Positions 1 to 11,117 of a stretch of 64,000 bases of DNA are shown one piece after another. Source of the stretch: Sarocladium kiliense (taxonomy: Eukaryota; Ascomycota; Sordariomycetes; Hypocreales; Sarocladiaceae). Numbering within the stretch: position 1 is the first letter of the stretch; the number at the start of each line of letters is the position of its first letter. The notes under the pieces were generated by a model. It worked only from the letters and a program-made list of their open reading frames with translations, made no database searches and was not told the DNA's origin. Position numbers and translations under genes: made by a program. The stretch covers positions 1,054,001 through 1,118,000 of the forward strand of contig JAUZTG010000034.1 of assembly GCA_030734395.1 (NCBI GenBank), in the 5' to 3' direction.

Positions 1-159
1 TCGCCTTCAGGTGCCTTCATGGCGGGCGATCAAAGCAATGGCGATATGCCCGGAAAGACAGACGCAATGACGAATGGCCACGTTGAGAACGGCGTTCCCA
101 ACGGCATGGTCAACGGTGTACATGGCGCAGAACAGCCCCAAGAGGCTGGACATGCTTAA
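1..159 (+). CDS. 3' end of an unknown protein-coding gene (partial)
   Basis: Frame 1 is open from the first base to a TAA at 157-159 and gives about 52 C-terminal residues rich in Gly, Asn, Met and Ala. It contains near-repeats of an NGV/NGM unit (GVPNGMVNGVHG) and ends EAGHA. The gene begins outside the window. The low-complexity, probably disordered tail matches no family I recognise. It could be a read-through of non-coding sequence, but the regular composition and clean stop favour a real C-terminus. Confidence 0.55.
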   Translation, partial: SPSGAFMAGDQSNGDMPGKTDAMTNGHVENGVPNGMVNGVHGAEQPQEAGHA

Positions 160-1746
160 GCCAGCCTACAGGGCCGGTTTAGTCGTTTTCGTTTTCCGCA
201 GTTGATGACCAATCATCGATGTAGCGGTTGGCTTGCTAGTGTTGTTGCATGACTTCTGGTCTACCTGGCTCGCGACTTGGTCTTATACCAGTCTCGCTGG
301 AAAATCCTGGCATTCTCCACATCGTTCGTTACACGGACGTCACGGCACAAGTCGGGGGTGAACACGCTTGGGCACGATGGTGATATTTCATCTGTGGCTA
401 TCTAAGCTGTTCTTGACTCTCGGTATGATGGCGTCTCCATGCGTTTCCGTCGGAGTTTTCGGTGGTTCGATTCTGAGGCTCTCCACTCCTTGCCATAAAG
501 CGGTGATATCCAATCGGGCGTGTTCAGGCACGAAAACTCTTGATTTTGCACGGCCAACATGGCAAGGCGACTTGTATTCCCCATTTTATTTGAGCTGGCG
601 AAAACCACAGTCTCGATCAACAGGCCTTGTCAGAGGGAAGACCGGAGGGTTTTCACGAGATCCCGCCCTATTCCATCTGCCATCAGATACACAGGCCCCG
701 AAGCAGGATAAAGCCAATAAGATGAACAACTCTTCCCTGCAAGACTCGACGACGCTAGATCGGATAGCTGAGGGTCGGCCTGGAAGAATCACAAAACTGC
801 AGGTTGACTTGAAGGCTTCTTACTGGTATGATCACGGTCGCACGACACAATCATTATAATTTCTTTCTCAGTTTACATCATTCTCCTCATCGGGCGTTTC
901 TCCAGTATTGGAAGCTTAAAAGACGACCATGACATCCAACGGCTTACGGTGTCTTACCGCCACCCGCGGGCTACGAGGATTTGGCATCGATTTTCTGCAA
1001 AGCATTTTGTGTCTTCTGCTTTTTGCGTTAGGGATCTTTTAAAGGGAACATTCAAAAAAAGAAGGCGAGAGGATCTTGGCACTTTCTACACACGCACAGA
1101 CATTCGAGAATTGGCTTCTTTTTGGTTTGACCTTGTTCGTCTCACAGGCATTCTCGGGCTGGGTTACTTTGGTCCTCGGTCCCTTCGTCTTCTTCCCCCT
1201 GTGGTTGCAGGGTCTTGAGAGAGGATGGATTTATAGCAGCGGCTTCTCGTGGCCTGCTATCACAGCTACCCTCCGATCCCCCCTGCTTGCTTTTGTTCAT
1301 TCTGCCTGCCGGACGCGTATAACATCACTGGATTTGACTTAGAGAGGGTTTTGACAGAAACGGGGACTGGTTAAGGTGGAAACAGCAGCAGGGTGGCCTT
1401 TGCGCCTATTGGCGCTCGTTTTTTTCTTTTTGGTGTTGCCAGACAAAAAGGAAGGGAGGAAGCTTGGTTCTCCTTGTACGATATCATATCAAAGCTTTGG
1501 AAGAGCGGTGGTGGTAACCGGAAGAGTGGTTGGCAGTGGTTTTTCGAAACACAATGGAAAGTCATAAAACACCAAAACACAAGCTGAAACTCTGTGATTC
1601 AGGACTGAAGTCAAGTCTACCATAATGCAAACAACATAGGCAAGATGGCCTCGGCATATAAGAAGTACATGGGCAAGCAAACGCGGGTGATAACTGCTTC
1701 GAGCATGGGTATCAACGCAAAATGAGAGCCCGCCACTCGATCCCAT
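160..1746. other. Intergenic, no supported gene
   Basis: About 1.6 kb between two convergent gene ends. The short open frames on both strands have no family resemblance or coherent splice structure. T-rich stretches around 860-1060 and 1420-1450 fit 3' untranslated and terminator sequence. I see nothing else. Confidence 0.5.
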
Positions 1747-2297
1747 TTACAGCACAGCGGCCAGGCCAAGCAAAGCAGCTACACCAGCAGCAGCCTTCCC
1801 TGGCCCAGCCGTTGGCGCTGCATCCTCCGTGTCCGTTGTCGTCTCTGCATCATCGGCACTCGCAGTACTGCTCTCACTCTCAGAACCAGTAGTTGTGACG
1901 GTTGCAGAGGAAGTCTCTACAGCTCTGGTGGTCACCTGGTTGTCTCCCCCGCTCACGACGTTGGTACCAGTGAAGGTGATGAGATCTGTGCCTGTGAGAG
2001 TCGGGAAGGTCGTCTGGGCGAAGAGTGTGGGGTCAGAAGATGAGTCGCCTTCATCGCCGGTCCCGGCTGTCGGGTGAAGGGAGGAGAAGTTAATGGTGTT
2101 GCTGGTTGTTGGTAAATCCTGGACTAATGTAGGTTCCACGGGGTTGGAGAAGCCGTTATCTTGCCTGCGATGAACGATCCTCCTGGTCGCCACGGGTCAG
2201 CTTCGATGTCTCGTGACACGCATGCATGTCGATGAGGTTCAGGGACTCACCTGGCAGAGGCAAAAGAAGCCAGCGTCAAGAGTTTGAGAAGAAGCAT
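1747..2297 (-). CDS. Small GPI-anchored-type cell-wall protein
   Basis: Two exons, 2297-2251 and 2182-1747, separated by a 68-bp GTGAGT...CAG intron, give 160 residues. Exon 1 encodes a signal peptide, MLLLKLLTLASFASA, followed by a dibasic stretch (RRIVHRRQ) that could be a Kex2-type processing site. The middle is Ser/Thr-rich and probably O-glycosylated. The C-terminus has a PGKAAAG spacer and the hydrophobic tail VAALLGLAAVL, the layout of a GPI attachment signal. The protein should therefore be secreted and held at the plasma membrane or wall. There is no catalytic domain. The splice is inferred from phase and from the signal peptide it restores. The precise family is unknown. Confidence 0.75.
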
Positions 2298-3281
2298 TGC
2301 GCCCTATTATGTGTTATCGAAGTGCAAAAGATGACAGCATGTAAATTGCGGTGGTATCCCGAGGATGAGAGATGAACAAACGGGAAGAGGCAAGAAGATC
2401 TTGAACACGAGAGGTTGAAGGTGGGGGGGTGAGTGACGACAGCAGGACACGCCAGCTTCCCTCCTCTAAGTTTGTTCCAACCCGCAGACACTCGCCATCC
2501 GGGTCATCGACGAGAGCCCACGCGAAACAGGTGGGCAGACACGTGATGGCTCACAACACCGATCTGAAGACTCATCGGCTGGCCATGGCTGAGATGAGGC
2601 TGTTGGGTTGTCAGATCTTGGCCCGCACTGCAACCTCTGCTTGAGCGACCCTACTGCACTGCCGACGAGGAACTCACGACACCAGTGGCTGTCATGGCCA
2701 TATCCCAAATTGCCGGTGGATACGGCAGCTTCTTCAGGGCTGTTGGGCAAAGTAAAAGGTCAACACCATTATAGATGGTCATTGTGCCTTGAGAACCGGC
2801 CGTGGTTCCAGCTTGTTACATAGGACAGCGTTGCCAAGGTTGACAGCGAGATTGCGAAGTCGCTAGTCTATTCTGCCAAACACGATCTTCATGACCACGC
2901 GTTGTCAACGATGATCTTTTGAAAACTCAGGCCCATCGTCCCCGTTTTCGACAGAGCTGGACTCCTCATATTCCTACAAGTCGACCCGCCGAGCCCACTC
3001 TGGGATCAAAATCCGAAATACGGCTGAGGCACGGGCCAAAGGGAACGCACCATCACGGTGCGTCAAAGGACTGGAAGTATTTTCCTGAAACCACGTTGAT
3101 AGGCTTTGGTAGTGGTCTCCGGGGCTCTGAAATTATTCGTCATGGGTCTCAAGTCGAGGAGAAGCCGTGGCTTCCCCTAGGCACGACAGAATTCCACATT
3201 CTCCATTTCTTGTCTCAAGATCCGAGTTGACACATATCTTCACCTCTTTTCACAGTTGAACTGCGACCAGCTGGTCTTTCG
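2298..3281. other. Intergenic, shared upstream region
   Basis: Nearly 1 kb lies between the divergent starts of the GPI-type protein (-) and the glycosidase pseudogene (+). It presumably holds the promoters of both. No coding sequence is convincing on either strand. Confidence 0.4.
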
Positions 3282-4701
3282 ATGATGCTTCTCTTGAGTC
3301 GATGGCTTCGCATCGTGGTCGCTGTCGCCGTTACAGTCACAGCTCAGGACACTGGGGCGTGCGATCTGACACAGAAAGGTGAGAGACCGCAAGCTGAGCA
3401 GTGGCTCAAGGACAGTAATACTCACCATGCACCCCCCTAGAAATGTCCGCCGGTCTCGGCGTTCGGTAAACACGTTAGCTGTGACTTCACCCAAGGACCA
3501 TGCGACTTTGTTCGTGATCGTGGAAACGTCACCTACGGGAATAAGAATGGCGCTGAGTTCACCGTTGAAGATGGAGACGACTTGCCTCTCCTGGTGACTC
3601 CGAGATATCTGTTCTTCGGCAAGATCGAGTTCGCGGTGCAAGCCGCGGTGGGCAAGGGTCTTATCACCACAGCCCTGGTGCAGTCTGGATCACAAGATGA
3701 GGCCGGTTCGCCCAAGTGATATATCTGTAAAAGAGACTAGGCATTTGCTGACGCTTGCTATATAGATCACATGGATGTTGGTGGGGGCCAGAGATAACGA
3801 AACCGAGAGTACCTATTACGCAAAAGGCGATGTTTCGAAAGACGAGACGAACACACACAACACAACTCATAGTACTGGAACGTTCCATAACTACACAATT
3901 GAAGGGACCGCACGGGCAATTACCTGGTCTATCGACGGTAATGAGGTTCGCGAGGTAGAACCAGGCCTCGGTGACAGTGGTGATAGTTGCCCCCAGACAC
4001 CGATGCAAGTGCGGTTCGGATGTTGGATCATCAGCCGCAAGGAAACTCCAAAGGAGGTCAGGGAGTAGGCTGGCGGACTAGCCGATATGAACGATGCGCC
4101 GTTCAAAGCCTGGATGAGGAGTCTTACAATCACGGACTAGGCTGGGGGTTCCAGGCCAACCGACAAGGTGGTCAAGCAGTATAATCATACGGATCAGAGC
4201 GGCACATACGAAAGTGTCAAGGTCGTGGAGGGAGATCCGTAAGAGGAGGATGACGACCTTGAAGATGCGGATATGGACGGTGGCTCCAACTCCCTTGAGA
4301 CTATCGCCTCAAACGTCCGGGAGTCTCCCCAGGCGACGGATACCAATCAGAACCAGCCAGAAGACAGCAAAGACGACGACACAGCTGACACCAGCAGCAG
4401 TCTGGTCCCGGGAGCTATCGCCGGCATCGCTATTGGCTCTGTTGTAGCTGTTGCCGCTGCGCTCGCAGCTGGTATAATTCTCTACCGCCGAAAATAAACA
4501 GCAGGATCCACGAGGGACAAGATGGCGGCTATTGCGCTCGACGAGAAGTCTTCCGAGAGCAGAGCACGCACTGGACCGCCACCGGAGGAGTTGGATAGCT
4601 ATGAGGTGATGCAGGAATTGGATGCGGATAAAGAGCCGGTTGAGCTCGATGCAATGCCGTCTCGCCCTCCCTCAGAGCCTAAGTATTGTTGTATTTGGTA
4701 G
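3282..4701 (+). pseudogene. Decayed Crh/Utr2-like GH16 chitin-glucan transglycosidase
   Basis: Exon-like blocks reproduce a Crh protein in order. First is a signal peptide at 3282-3378. A core follows at 3441-3701 with KCPPVS, NGAEFTVEDGD and FFGKIEFAVQAA. Frame 1 from 3766 then carries AITWSIDGNEVRE, PQTPMQVRFGCW, a Ser/Asp-rich linker, a transmembrane segment (AIAGIAIGSVVAVAAALAAG) and a cytoplasmic tail. Family members crosslink chitin to beta-glucan at the wall. This copy is broken. In-frame stops lie at 4066, 4138, 4240 and 4495, the first exactly at the Trp codon of the usual EWAGG motif. The donor after 3701 is missing. The first splice leaves a one-base phase mismatch. The DEIDWE catalytic motif reads DE, then ITWM, so two catalytic acids are gone. 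Family assignment is firm; the cause of decay is inference. Confidence 0.82.
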
Positions 4702-6465
4702 ACAAAATTAAGACATGAATTCGAACATGAAATTGATGGTGTCTCTATGGGGGACATTGGACGGCAGCTTGATACAATCGAAGTGGACATTGTCTTCCAG
4801 AGAGCATCATGACATCCCGCAATGACTTTCGAGATCCATATGTATCATCGTCCTAGATCAAGTGTTCCTATGTAGATCTTTGTGTGGAACGAGAAAATAT
4901 CGGTTCGGTCTGAGTCTGTCCACAGGTAGACGCGATCTCAGACCTGTCTGCTTCGAAGGGAAACCTTCAGAAGGACAGTTCAGGGGCAGGACTCAATCCG
5001 TAGCGTCTCTGGATCTCGTGAATAAGTGTACTTGCCGAAATCCTAGATTGAGGAGGCTCCAATTACTTACCCCTCGACCTTGAGACTATCATTTCTCCTG
5101 ATGGTCTAAAACTCTGGTTATGGACTCCAGCGCTGGACGGGCAACATCGCTCTTCAGAGGGTTGCTCAACATGTTCGGTGATCGACAACACAATGTTCAT
5201 TAATATCTGAGCTACAGCTTCCATCTCCTGAGACTGTATATGCGGTTTAATTATAGATTAATCATTAATGCCAGGAAAGGGATCAGGTGCCTTAAGTTAG
5301 CGATTACCTGTACATTGTGACTACAGGGTAGGGGCAATGCGATTTCCTAATTAGGCAGGCAGAGCAACGCCACACGTAGCGTTAACGGGATGGTGAACGA
5401 CGTCATGGGTGAGGCGCTGCGTCAGAGAGGGGGTAAAGGAGGGGACCAGGCACACCCGCAATCGAGCAGCGTGACCAGCAGAAGTGCAGGACTGCCAGCG
5501 TGGCTGGACGAGCTGAGTGTGGTCCAAAGATCCTAAGGAATGGAAGACCGGCACATAGTCTGAATCTATGAGTTTCTCTGCCTGGGAGGGGAGGTCGCAA
5601 AGCGTAAAGGAGGAGTGGCAACCCGGAGGCAGAATGGTGCCCGACTTGACAAGCCCTTCCTAGTCGCCGCGCCGTGCCTGGACCGAGCCGTACCTGACGG
5701 GTAGTCGGGCATTGGGAACATTCCAGTGCCCCATAACGGCTGTAAAGCACGAGTTGGTACTTAATGATTTACTGGAGACACCGTGTGGCCGGGAAGGACC
5801 GTCCGTTTTTGGGCTGCGGTTCGGGTCGCTGGAGGGATGGCGCAGCACAGGCTGTGTGGCCCAAGTTGACCCATCTAGAGGGTTGGTGTCAGGTGGTGCA
5901 GAGGAATTCCGGCAGACGATTCGTTGCAGAGTCCCAACAAATTCATCGAGAAGGCTTCTCAGCGCTAATAGTCCGCCAGAGACAGACAGACAAACTTGAA
6001 CCTGCCACCCCCCAAGTCCCCTTGCCTGCAACAGCGTCACACAGAGGACCGCCACCCACCCCCTCCCCCACTGAAATCATTGTCGTCAGCGCTGGTCTCA
6101 GTGACCCTGTCCCTGTCCAAGCAGCCCAGCCTCACTCCCGGCAGTCCCTGCTTCCCACTTGAAGGGACTGACCAGTGGACTCAGTCGTCAGGCTCCCTCC
6201 TCCGTCACCCACCCCCACTTCCCACCTCGTTGCTCACCCTCCACCCACTGTCCCGACTGCCACTCTTCCCTCATTCATCTCCTACACAGACTGGCACTTC
6301 ATCACCATTAGCATTGCGTTTGCTTTTGTTTTCACCTCACTTGTTAACATAAGAGTTCTCTAAGCGCTTGCAACAGACCAGAGGCTTCCAACGCCTGTCT
6401 GGTACCACCTTGAACGCCCCCCCGCCACACGTCATCCTCTTCCAAACCGCCACTGGCTGGCGACA
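4702..6465. other. Intergenic, with pyrimidine-rich leader before the DUF3824 gene
   Basis: No gene is supported. From about 6000 to 6465 the top strand is strongly C/T-rich (runs such as CCACCCACCCCCTCCCCC), typical of promoters and 5' untranslated leaders of highly expressed fungal genes. The part around 5200-5350 is more A/T-rich. Confidence 0.5.
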
Positions 6466-8616
6466 ATGTCCAGCTACGAACCGTACGACCGCGATCGGGA
6501 CTATTCCCGACGCTATGTGCGCGAGGAGCGCAGAGAAGACCGCGACCCTCGCTTCTATGATCGGGACCGTTATGACTCTCGCCAGCATGGATCCTCCCGT
6601 GACCTAGTTCCCCGCGTTGCTCGGGAGGACAGTGAACTCTCTGTCGAGGAGATCCAGCGTGGCTTTCCACCACCAACTGGCCGTGACATTCGCAGGGCAC
6701 GCTCTGCCGAGAACTACTACGATGATGATTACGATTCACGCTACGACTCCCGTTATGATGACCGCCGCTCCTCCCGCCACGGCGCTGGAAGTGTCTACCA
6801 CGAAGAGCAGGAGATTCGCACAAAGTCCAAGGGCATGTCCAAGAATGAGAAGATCATTGCTGCCGTTGCAGGAGCAGCCCTGCTAGTTGGAGGCAAGGAG
6901 CTTTACGACAGGCACGAGGCCAAGGACGGCCACAAGGATGTTCAGCGCAACGCTCTGTCCTCCGCTGCCCTGGCCGGTGTTGGTGCTCTTGCTGCTTACC
7001 AGGGTGCCGAATTCTATAGCAAACAACAGGCCAAGAAGGATCAAAAGGCCACTTACATTCTGCACCGTGGCCGCGACGGTCAGGTTCAGGAATACTACTC
7101 CGACGAAGACGAGGACCCCAAGCAAAAGAAGGGAAACAAGAACTTCCTAGAGAGCGCCTTAGCTGCCACTGGACTCGGTGCTGCTGTTAAGTCACTTACT
7201 GGTGGTGACAAGGACAAGGACAAGGACAAGGACGACCGCTCGGACACCCGCAGCCGCGGTGGTGACCGCGATGGCGACGACAAGGACGACAAGAGTGGTG
7301 GTAACAAGGTTCAAAAGGCTGCTATGGCCTCACTGCTTGCCGGTGCCACCGAAGCCTTCCGTGTCGCCAAAGAACCCGGCGGCTGGAAGGGAGAGAAGAC
7401 CAAGCGCATCTTGACTGCTGCCGCTGGTGCCGCCGCCGTCGACTCAGCTCAAAGCGGAGACCATGGCAAGCTTGGAATGGCCCAGTCCGTCATTGGAGGT
7501 CTTGTCGGCAACCGACTTGTCAACGGATCCAAGAACGATATTGAAGAAGACAAGGCTACTGGGCGCAGCCGGTCCCGGTCCCGTGCTCGCTCTCAAGGCG
7601 GAGGCATGGGCGGCGCAACCGGACTTGCAGCCCTTGCCACTGCTGGCTTGGGAGCTGTTGGGGCAAAGAAGGCATACGATGGTTACCGGGAGTCTCGATC
7701 TCGATCCCGCGGCCGTGCCCCAAGCGAAGGATCACGCAGCCCATCTCCGCAGAAACGCAGCCGCAGCCGAAGTGTTGTTGACCGCGCCCGTAACAGCTTG
7801 GCCAAATTGGGGATTGGTGCTGGGGCTGGAGGAGCGGGCGCTTTGGCCGTTGAAGATGGCCGCCGCAGGGATCAGGATGACTACTCCGATCGAGGATCAC
7901 GCCGTGGCTCTCGCCGCTACTCAGATGAGTACGACGACGACTATCGATCCAGCCGCTATGACCGCGAACGGGATCGCGACTACTACGATGATGATCGTTC
8001 TCATCGCGGCAGCGGTCGCCGCGATCGGTCCAGACGGCGCGATGGGCGATCTGATTACACGTCCGAGTCCGACTTGGGTGACTCAGATGACGATGTGAAG
8101 AAGCAGAAGAGACTTAGAGGTAAGCAAATTTTGACGACAGGGCTTGCCACGGTAGCCACAATCCACGCAGCACATGGAGTGTATCAGAGTATGGAGAAGA
8201 GGAATGCGCGGCACAAAGCCGTTAAGGAAGGACGCCTTAGCCCAGCTGAGGCAAAGAAGCTCAAGACGAAGGCGATGATGCAAGATGCCGCATCTGTGGG
8301 CATCGCAGCCATGGGTATCAAGGGAGCGATCGGCGAGATGAAGCAAGCCAAAGACCTGAGCCACGAATGCAAGAGCTTCCAATGCGAGAGACAGCGACGT
8401 CACGAGAAGCGTGAGGCGCGCCGCAGAAAAGCCATGGAAGCCAACAAGAGCACGAGGCGTTCCGAGAGCTGGGACGCTGCAGGTCGCACTCGCTACGATG
8501 GCTACGACTCGGACACGGAAGACGAATACTATGGCCGACGATATGGTCCGCGATACTACGACGACAACCCATATGGAGCTGCACGCCAGCCAGCGGCGAT
8601 CAGAGGCCGTGCATAA
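6466..8616 (+). CDS. DUF3824-type charged repetitive protein
   Basis: A single 716-codon exon starts at ATG 6466 (context gacaATGTCC). The N-terminus is rich in Tyr, Arg and Asp, with YDSRYDSRYDD-like repeats. A motif near residue 60 (LSVEEIQRGFPPPTG) is conserved in this fungal family. Several Gly/Ala-rich hydrophobic helices resembling glycine zippers (IAAVAGAALLVGG; LAGVGALAAYQGAEF; GIGAGAGGAGALAVE) alternate with RS-type arginine-serine tracts and a KDKDKDKDD run. The C-terminus returns to Tyr/Asp/Arg repeats. The family is widespread in Pezizomycotina but I know of no biochemical function. The alternation of Ala/Gly helices and RS/RD disorder suggests a scaffold or membrane-associated assembly; that is inference. 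Confidence 0.85.
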   Translation: MSSYEPYDRDRDYSRRYVREERREDRDPRFYDRDRYDSRQHGSSRDLVPRVAREDSELSVEEIQRGFPPPTGRDIRRARSAENYYDDDYDSRYDSRYDDRRSSRHGAGSVYHEEQEIRTKSKGMSKNEKIIAAVAGAALLVGGKELYDRHEAKDGHKDVQRNALSSAALAGVGALAAYQGAEFYSKQQAKKDQKATYILHRGRDGQVQEYYSDEDEDPKQKKGNKNFLESALAATGLGAAVKSLTGGDKDKDKDKDDRSDTRSRGGDRDGDDKDDKSGGNKVQKAAMASLLAGATEAFRVAKEPGGWKGEKTKRILTAAAGAAAVDSAQSGDHGKLGMAQSVIGGLVGNRLVNGSKNDIEEDKATGRSRSRSRARSQGGGMGGATGLAALATAGLGAVGAKKAYDGYRESRSRSRGRAPSEGSRSPSPQKRSRSRSVVDRARNSLAKLGIGAGAGGAGALAVEDGRRRDQDDYSDRGSRRGSRRYSDEYDDDYRSSRYDRERDRDYYDDDRSHRGSGRRDRSRRRDGRSDYTSESDLGDSDDDVKKQKRLRGKQILTTGLATVATIHAAHGVYQSMEKRNARHKAVKEGRLSPAEAKKLKTKAMMQDAASVGIAAMGIKGAIGEMKQAKDLSHECKSFQCERQRRHEKREARRRKAMEANKSTRRSESWDAAGRTRYDGYDSDTEDEYYGRRYGPRYYDDNPYGAARQPAAIRGRA
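7207..7236 (+). repeat. GACAAG hexanucleotide repeat inside the DUF3824 gene
   Basis: Four perfect GACAAG units encode alternating Asp-Lys in the middle of the DUF3824 protein. The six-base unit means copy changes would stay in frame, so this is a likely site of length variation between strains. Confidence 0.8.
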
Positions 8617-9770
8617 GCGCCATTGTACAACGCTCTCATGTTGTACAGCATCGAGATTGCCAATATTTGACGAATTTCACGACTTTACGACGTTTTTGAC
8701 TTTTTGTTCAGTTTCAACAAACTTGATTTTCGACAAAACTTTGTTCTATGTCAATCACAGTATTCTTGCTCAGGCGTCTTGGGCTGGACACACACACAAA
8801 AGAGAGAGGAGTTTTGGCTACTTCGAAACTTTGGTCATTCCCAGCTTGTGTGGGATGGTGGCTGGGCTAAAGAGGAGGAACACTCGATTGTGCTGCGTGG
8901 ATGGCTGCTCGGGGTGGCACCTCATTAGATGATGGATTGCACACAACCCTTCGCATTTCACACATGATGCATTTATACGCTCAGTTTCTCACGCGATTTC
9001 CCCCTTGTTCCTGATACTTTCCTCTCTACACTACCCACAGCAATGTATTCACACTGTATGGTCCGGATAGCTAATACTTTCATTTTTGAAACGTGACAGA
9101 GCATCGCCGCTACTGAGAAGAAGTGGGCATCTGAACACTGCAGGCATTCCATCCCCTGCACGGTTGGCGAATCACGATGGCGTCTATGCTGGTGATCGCG
9201 ATGACAGGAGCCACCCCTTCGGGTGCTGTCACGATCACGGATGTAGTGCCGGGATTGCCAGACGACCCACGGAAGAAGCGAAGCCAAACAGATGAGGAGA
9301 AAAGCTGGGTGAGTGGGCTGAGAGATTTTGGTTGGATCTCGATGAGTAGGATGACGGTAAGGCTTCACGATCAGTGGATGATCGAATGCAAAACACCAGG
9401 GGATAGGAAGCGGTAAAACCGGGGGTGGAGAAGAGTTAAGGGGGGGTGGGCATGTAGAGAACGGATGTGATTTGATGCGAGAGGAGTGACGATGGCGCAC
9501 GGCTCGGCACGGCAAGCGGAAAGGAATTGGAAAGGAATGCGCAAGGGAGGGTATGTGGTCTAGGAGTGGAAAGGCTGGGATCGTAGCTAGTTACGACAAC
9601 GACGATGACGACGAGCGGGGGGTATGGATCGGATTTGGGCGGCATCTCCTACGGGGACTATATTAGCGTTAAATAACGGTATGTAACGACATGTGTGAAC
9701 GGCCGATTTTAGTATCTTTGCCAGCAATCAAGGCTTGGGTGCATTGGACATGGCTGAATTAGCCGCAACA

Positions 9771-9801
9771 TGTGTGTGTGTGTGAGAGAGAGAGAGGGGG
9801 G
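9771..9801 (+). repeat. Compound (TG)7-(AG)6-G microsatellite
   Basis: Seven TG units (9771-9784) pass directly into six AG units (9785-9796) and a short G run. It lies in non-coding DNA and is a simple slippage-prone repeat. Confidence 0.9.
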
Positions 9802-10250
9802 AGACAATGACGTGCCATGGCCGCGCCCCGGTTCAGCCACGATGGGTGGTCTGCTCAGCCCCTGCGCTGGCAACTGCTGGAAGATTGATTTGAAATGCAC
9901 CAACTGGGGCCACCCATACCGATCTGTTGGGCCTTGGAATATCTGCGATGGACAACGGGGTGGGAGGGGATAGGTTGGACGACATGGGAGGGTGCGGAGG
10001 CTTGTGGCATGACGTCAGGGCCGCCGATGAGACCAAGGCCTGGGCGCGAGCGTGCGTGGGGCGATCGCTGGACCCTGGACCCCTGTATTGTACTGGTCCT
10101 GCGAGGAATAGAACAAGAGATGGTAGCGTATTGGGCGTTGAGGTTTCGAGGAGGGTAGGTCTGTATGTTTTGCGAAAGGATCGAAAGGGAGTGTGTGCCT
10201 GCTGGTGAAGGAGTCCAAGTGGGCGCTCACTTCAAGTGCCTGGGGCATGA

Positions 10251-10270
10251 CATGGCATGGCATGGCATGG
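10251..10270 (+). repeat. (CATGG)4 pentanucleotide tandem repeat
   Basis: Four perfect CATGG units lie in non-coding DNA, preceded by an imperfect unit (GCATGA). Confidence 0.85.
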
Positions 10271-10720
10271 CCAGGAAGCAAGACAGTGCCAATAGAGAGA
10301 GTCTAAGCACCGTGTCCAAGGCTTCTCGAGGCCATTTGAGGAAAATCCCAGGATGAAGAGGCCTTCCGGGTCTCGGTAGACATAGAACATGTCTTAGGTC
10401 CAAGTTCATGGACCGTGGATTCTGTGCTGGTTGGCTGTCAGAAGTCTTGGGGATCTTGGACAAGTCTTGTTCTCGGGCTCCCCACCGGCTGCCCTGACAA
10501 GCCTTTTTTGCCCAGCATGGTAGAAGTGCTTGACTAGACGACCAGGACTCACCAGAAGTCCAATTCAAACTTCAAAAAACCCCTCCAAATACAACCGGGA
10601 ACTTGCGGCCACCAAGATATCTCCATAGTTGCGCTGTGTAAAGGACATGGGGGGGGGTGTGGTTTAGGCCGTAGCAATTTGTATATGCAAATAACGCCCA
10701 CCTTCTTCAACAAGAAATCA

Positions 10721-10792
10721 TCCGGTATGGTGTAGTGGCTAACATCGCTCGCTCTCACCGAGCAGCCCAGGGTTCGATTCCCTGTACCGGAG
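10721..10792 (+). tRNA. tRNA-Glu (anticodon CTC)
   Basis: The 72-base cloverleaf has a 7-bp acceptor stem (TCCGGTA/TACCGGA), a TGTAGTGG D-loop box A, and a GCTCG/CGAGC anticodon stem around loop CTCTCAC with anticodon CTC at 10754-10756. Box B is GGTTCGATTCC (10771-10781). The discriminator base is G and there is no intron. A run of five T residues at 10808-10812 is a good Pol III terminator. Confidence 0.95.
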
Positions 10793-10807
10793 ACTTCCAA
10801 CTTTCTC

Positions 10808-10812
10808 TTTTT
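10808..10812 (+). terminator. Pol III terminator of tRNA-Glu
   Basis: TTTTT starts 16 bases after the tRNA 3' end. A second run of five T follows at 10815-10819 and may serve as backup. Confidence 0.7.
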
Positions 10813-11117
10813 GCTTTTTGCTTTTCGGGTAAAGGTGATTCGACTCGAATGCTTCACTTTTTGGGGGGTTGTATATATTTATATGGACATGCAGTGGTGG
10901 AGGGCACGAAGACTCTGACGTACTTGTAGGTTGAGCACCTATCACCTGGTATAAGTTGATCCCATATTCGCACGTGCTGCTCTTTTCTTTTAGGATAAAG
11001 CGATCAGTGCCTGCATTTCTTGGCGAAAGGCTTGAATATAACCGTGGGATGTTCTTTAGAAGCCCATGTGGTCTCTATAGCATGTGCAGCGAGGACGCAC
11101 GTCAAGGCCACCAGCAC

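Larger units (their letters stand above)
8617..10720. other. Intergenic, no supported gene
   Basis: The 2.1 kb between the DUF3824 stop and tRNA-Glu has no coding region I can support. Frames around 9000-9500 are open on both strands but show no family resemblance. The stretch includes the microsatellite at 9771-9801 and the CATGG repeat at 10251-10270. Confidence 0.5.

Noticed and set aside
7427..8098. 223-codon frame inside the DUF3824 gene
   Set aside because: Shadow frame of a repetitive coding region; composition is Ala/Thr/Pro-rich with no motif.
8973..9515. 180-codon minus-strand frame after the DUF3824 gene
   Set aside because: No motif, Pro/His/Arg-rich noise; adjacent frames are equally open.
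9771..9801. TG/AG repeat as a telomere-like tract
   Set aside because: Unit differs from the fungal TTAGGG telomere and the repeat is short, so it is an ordinary microsatellite.
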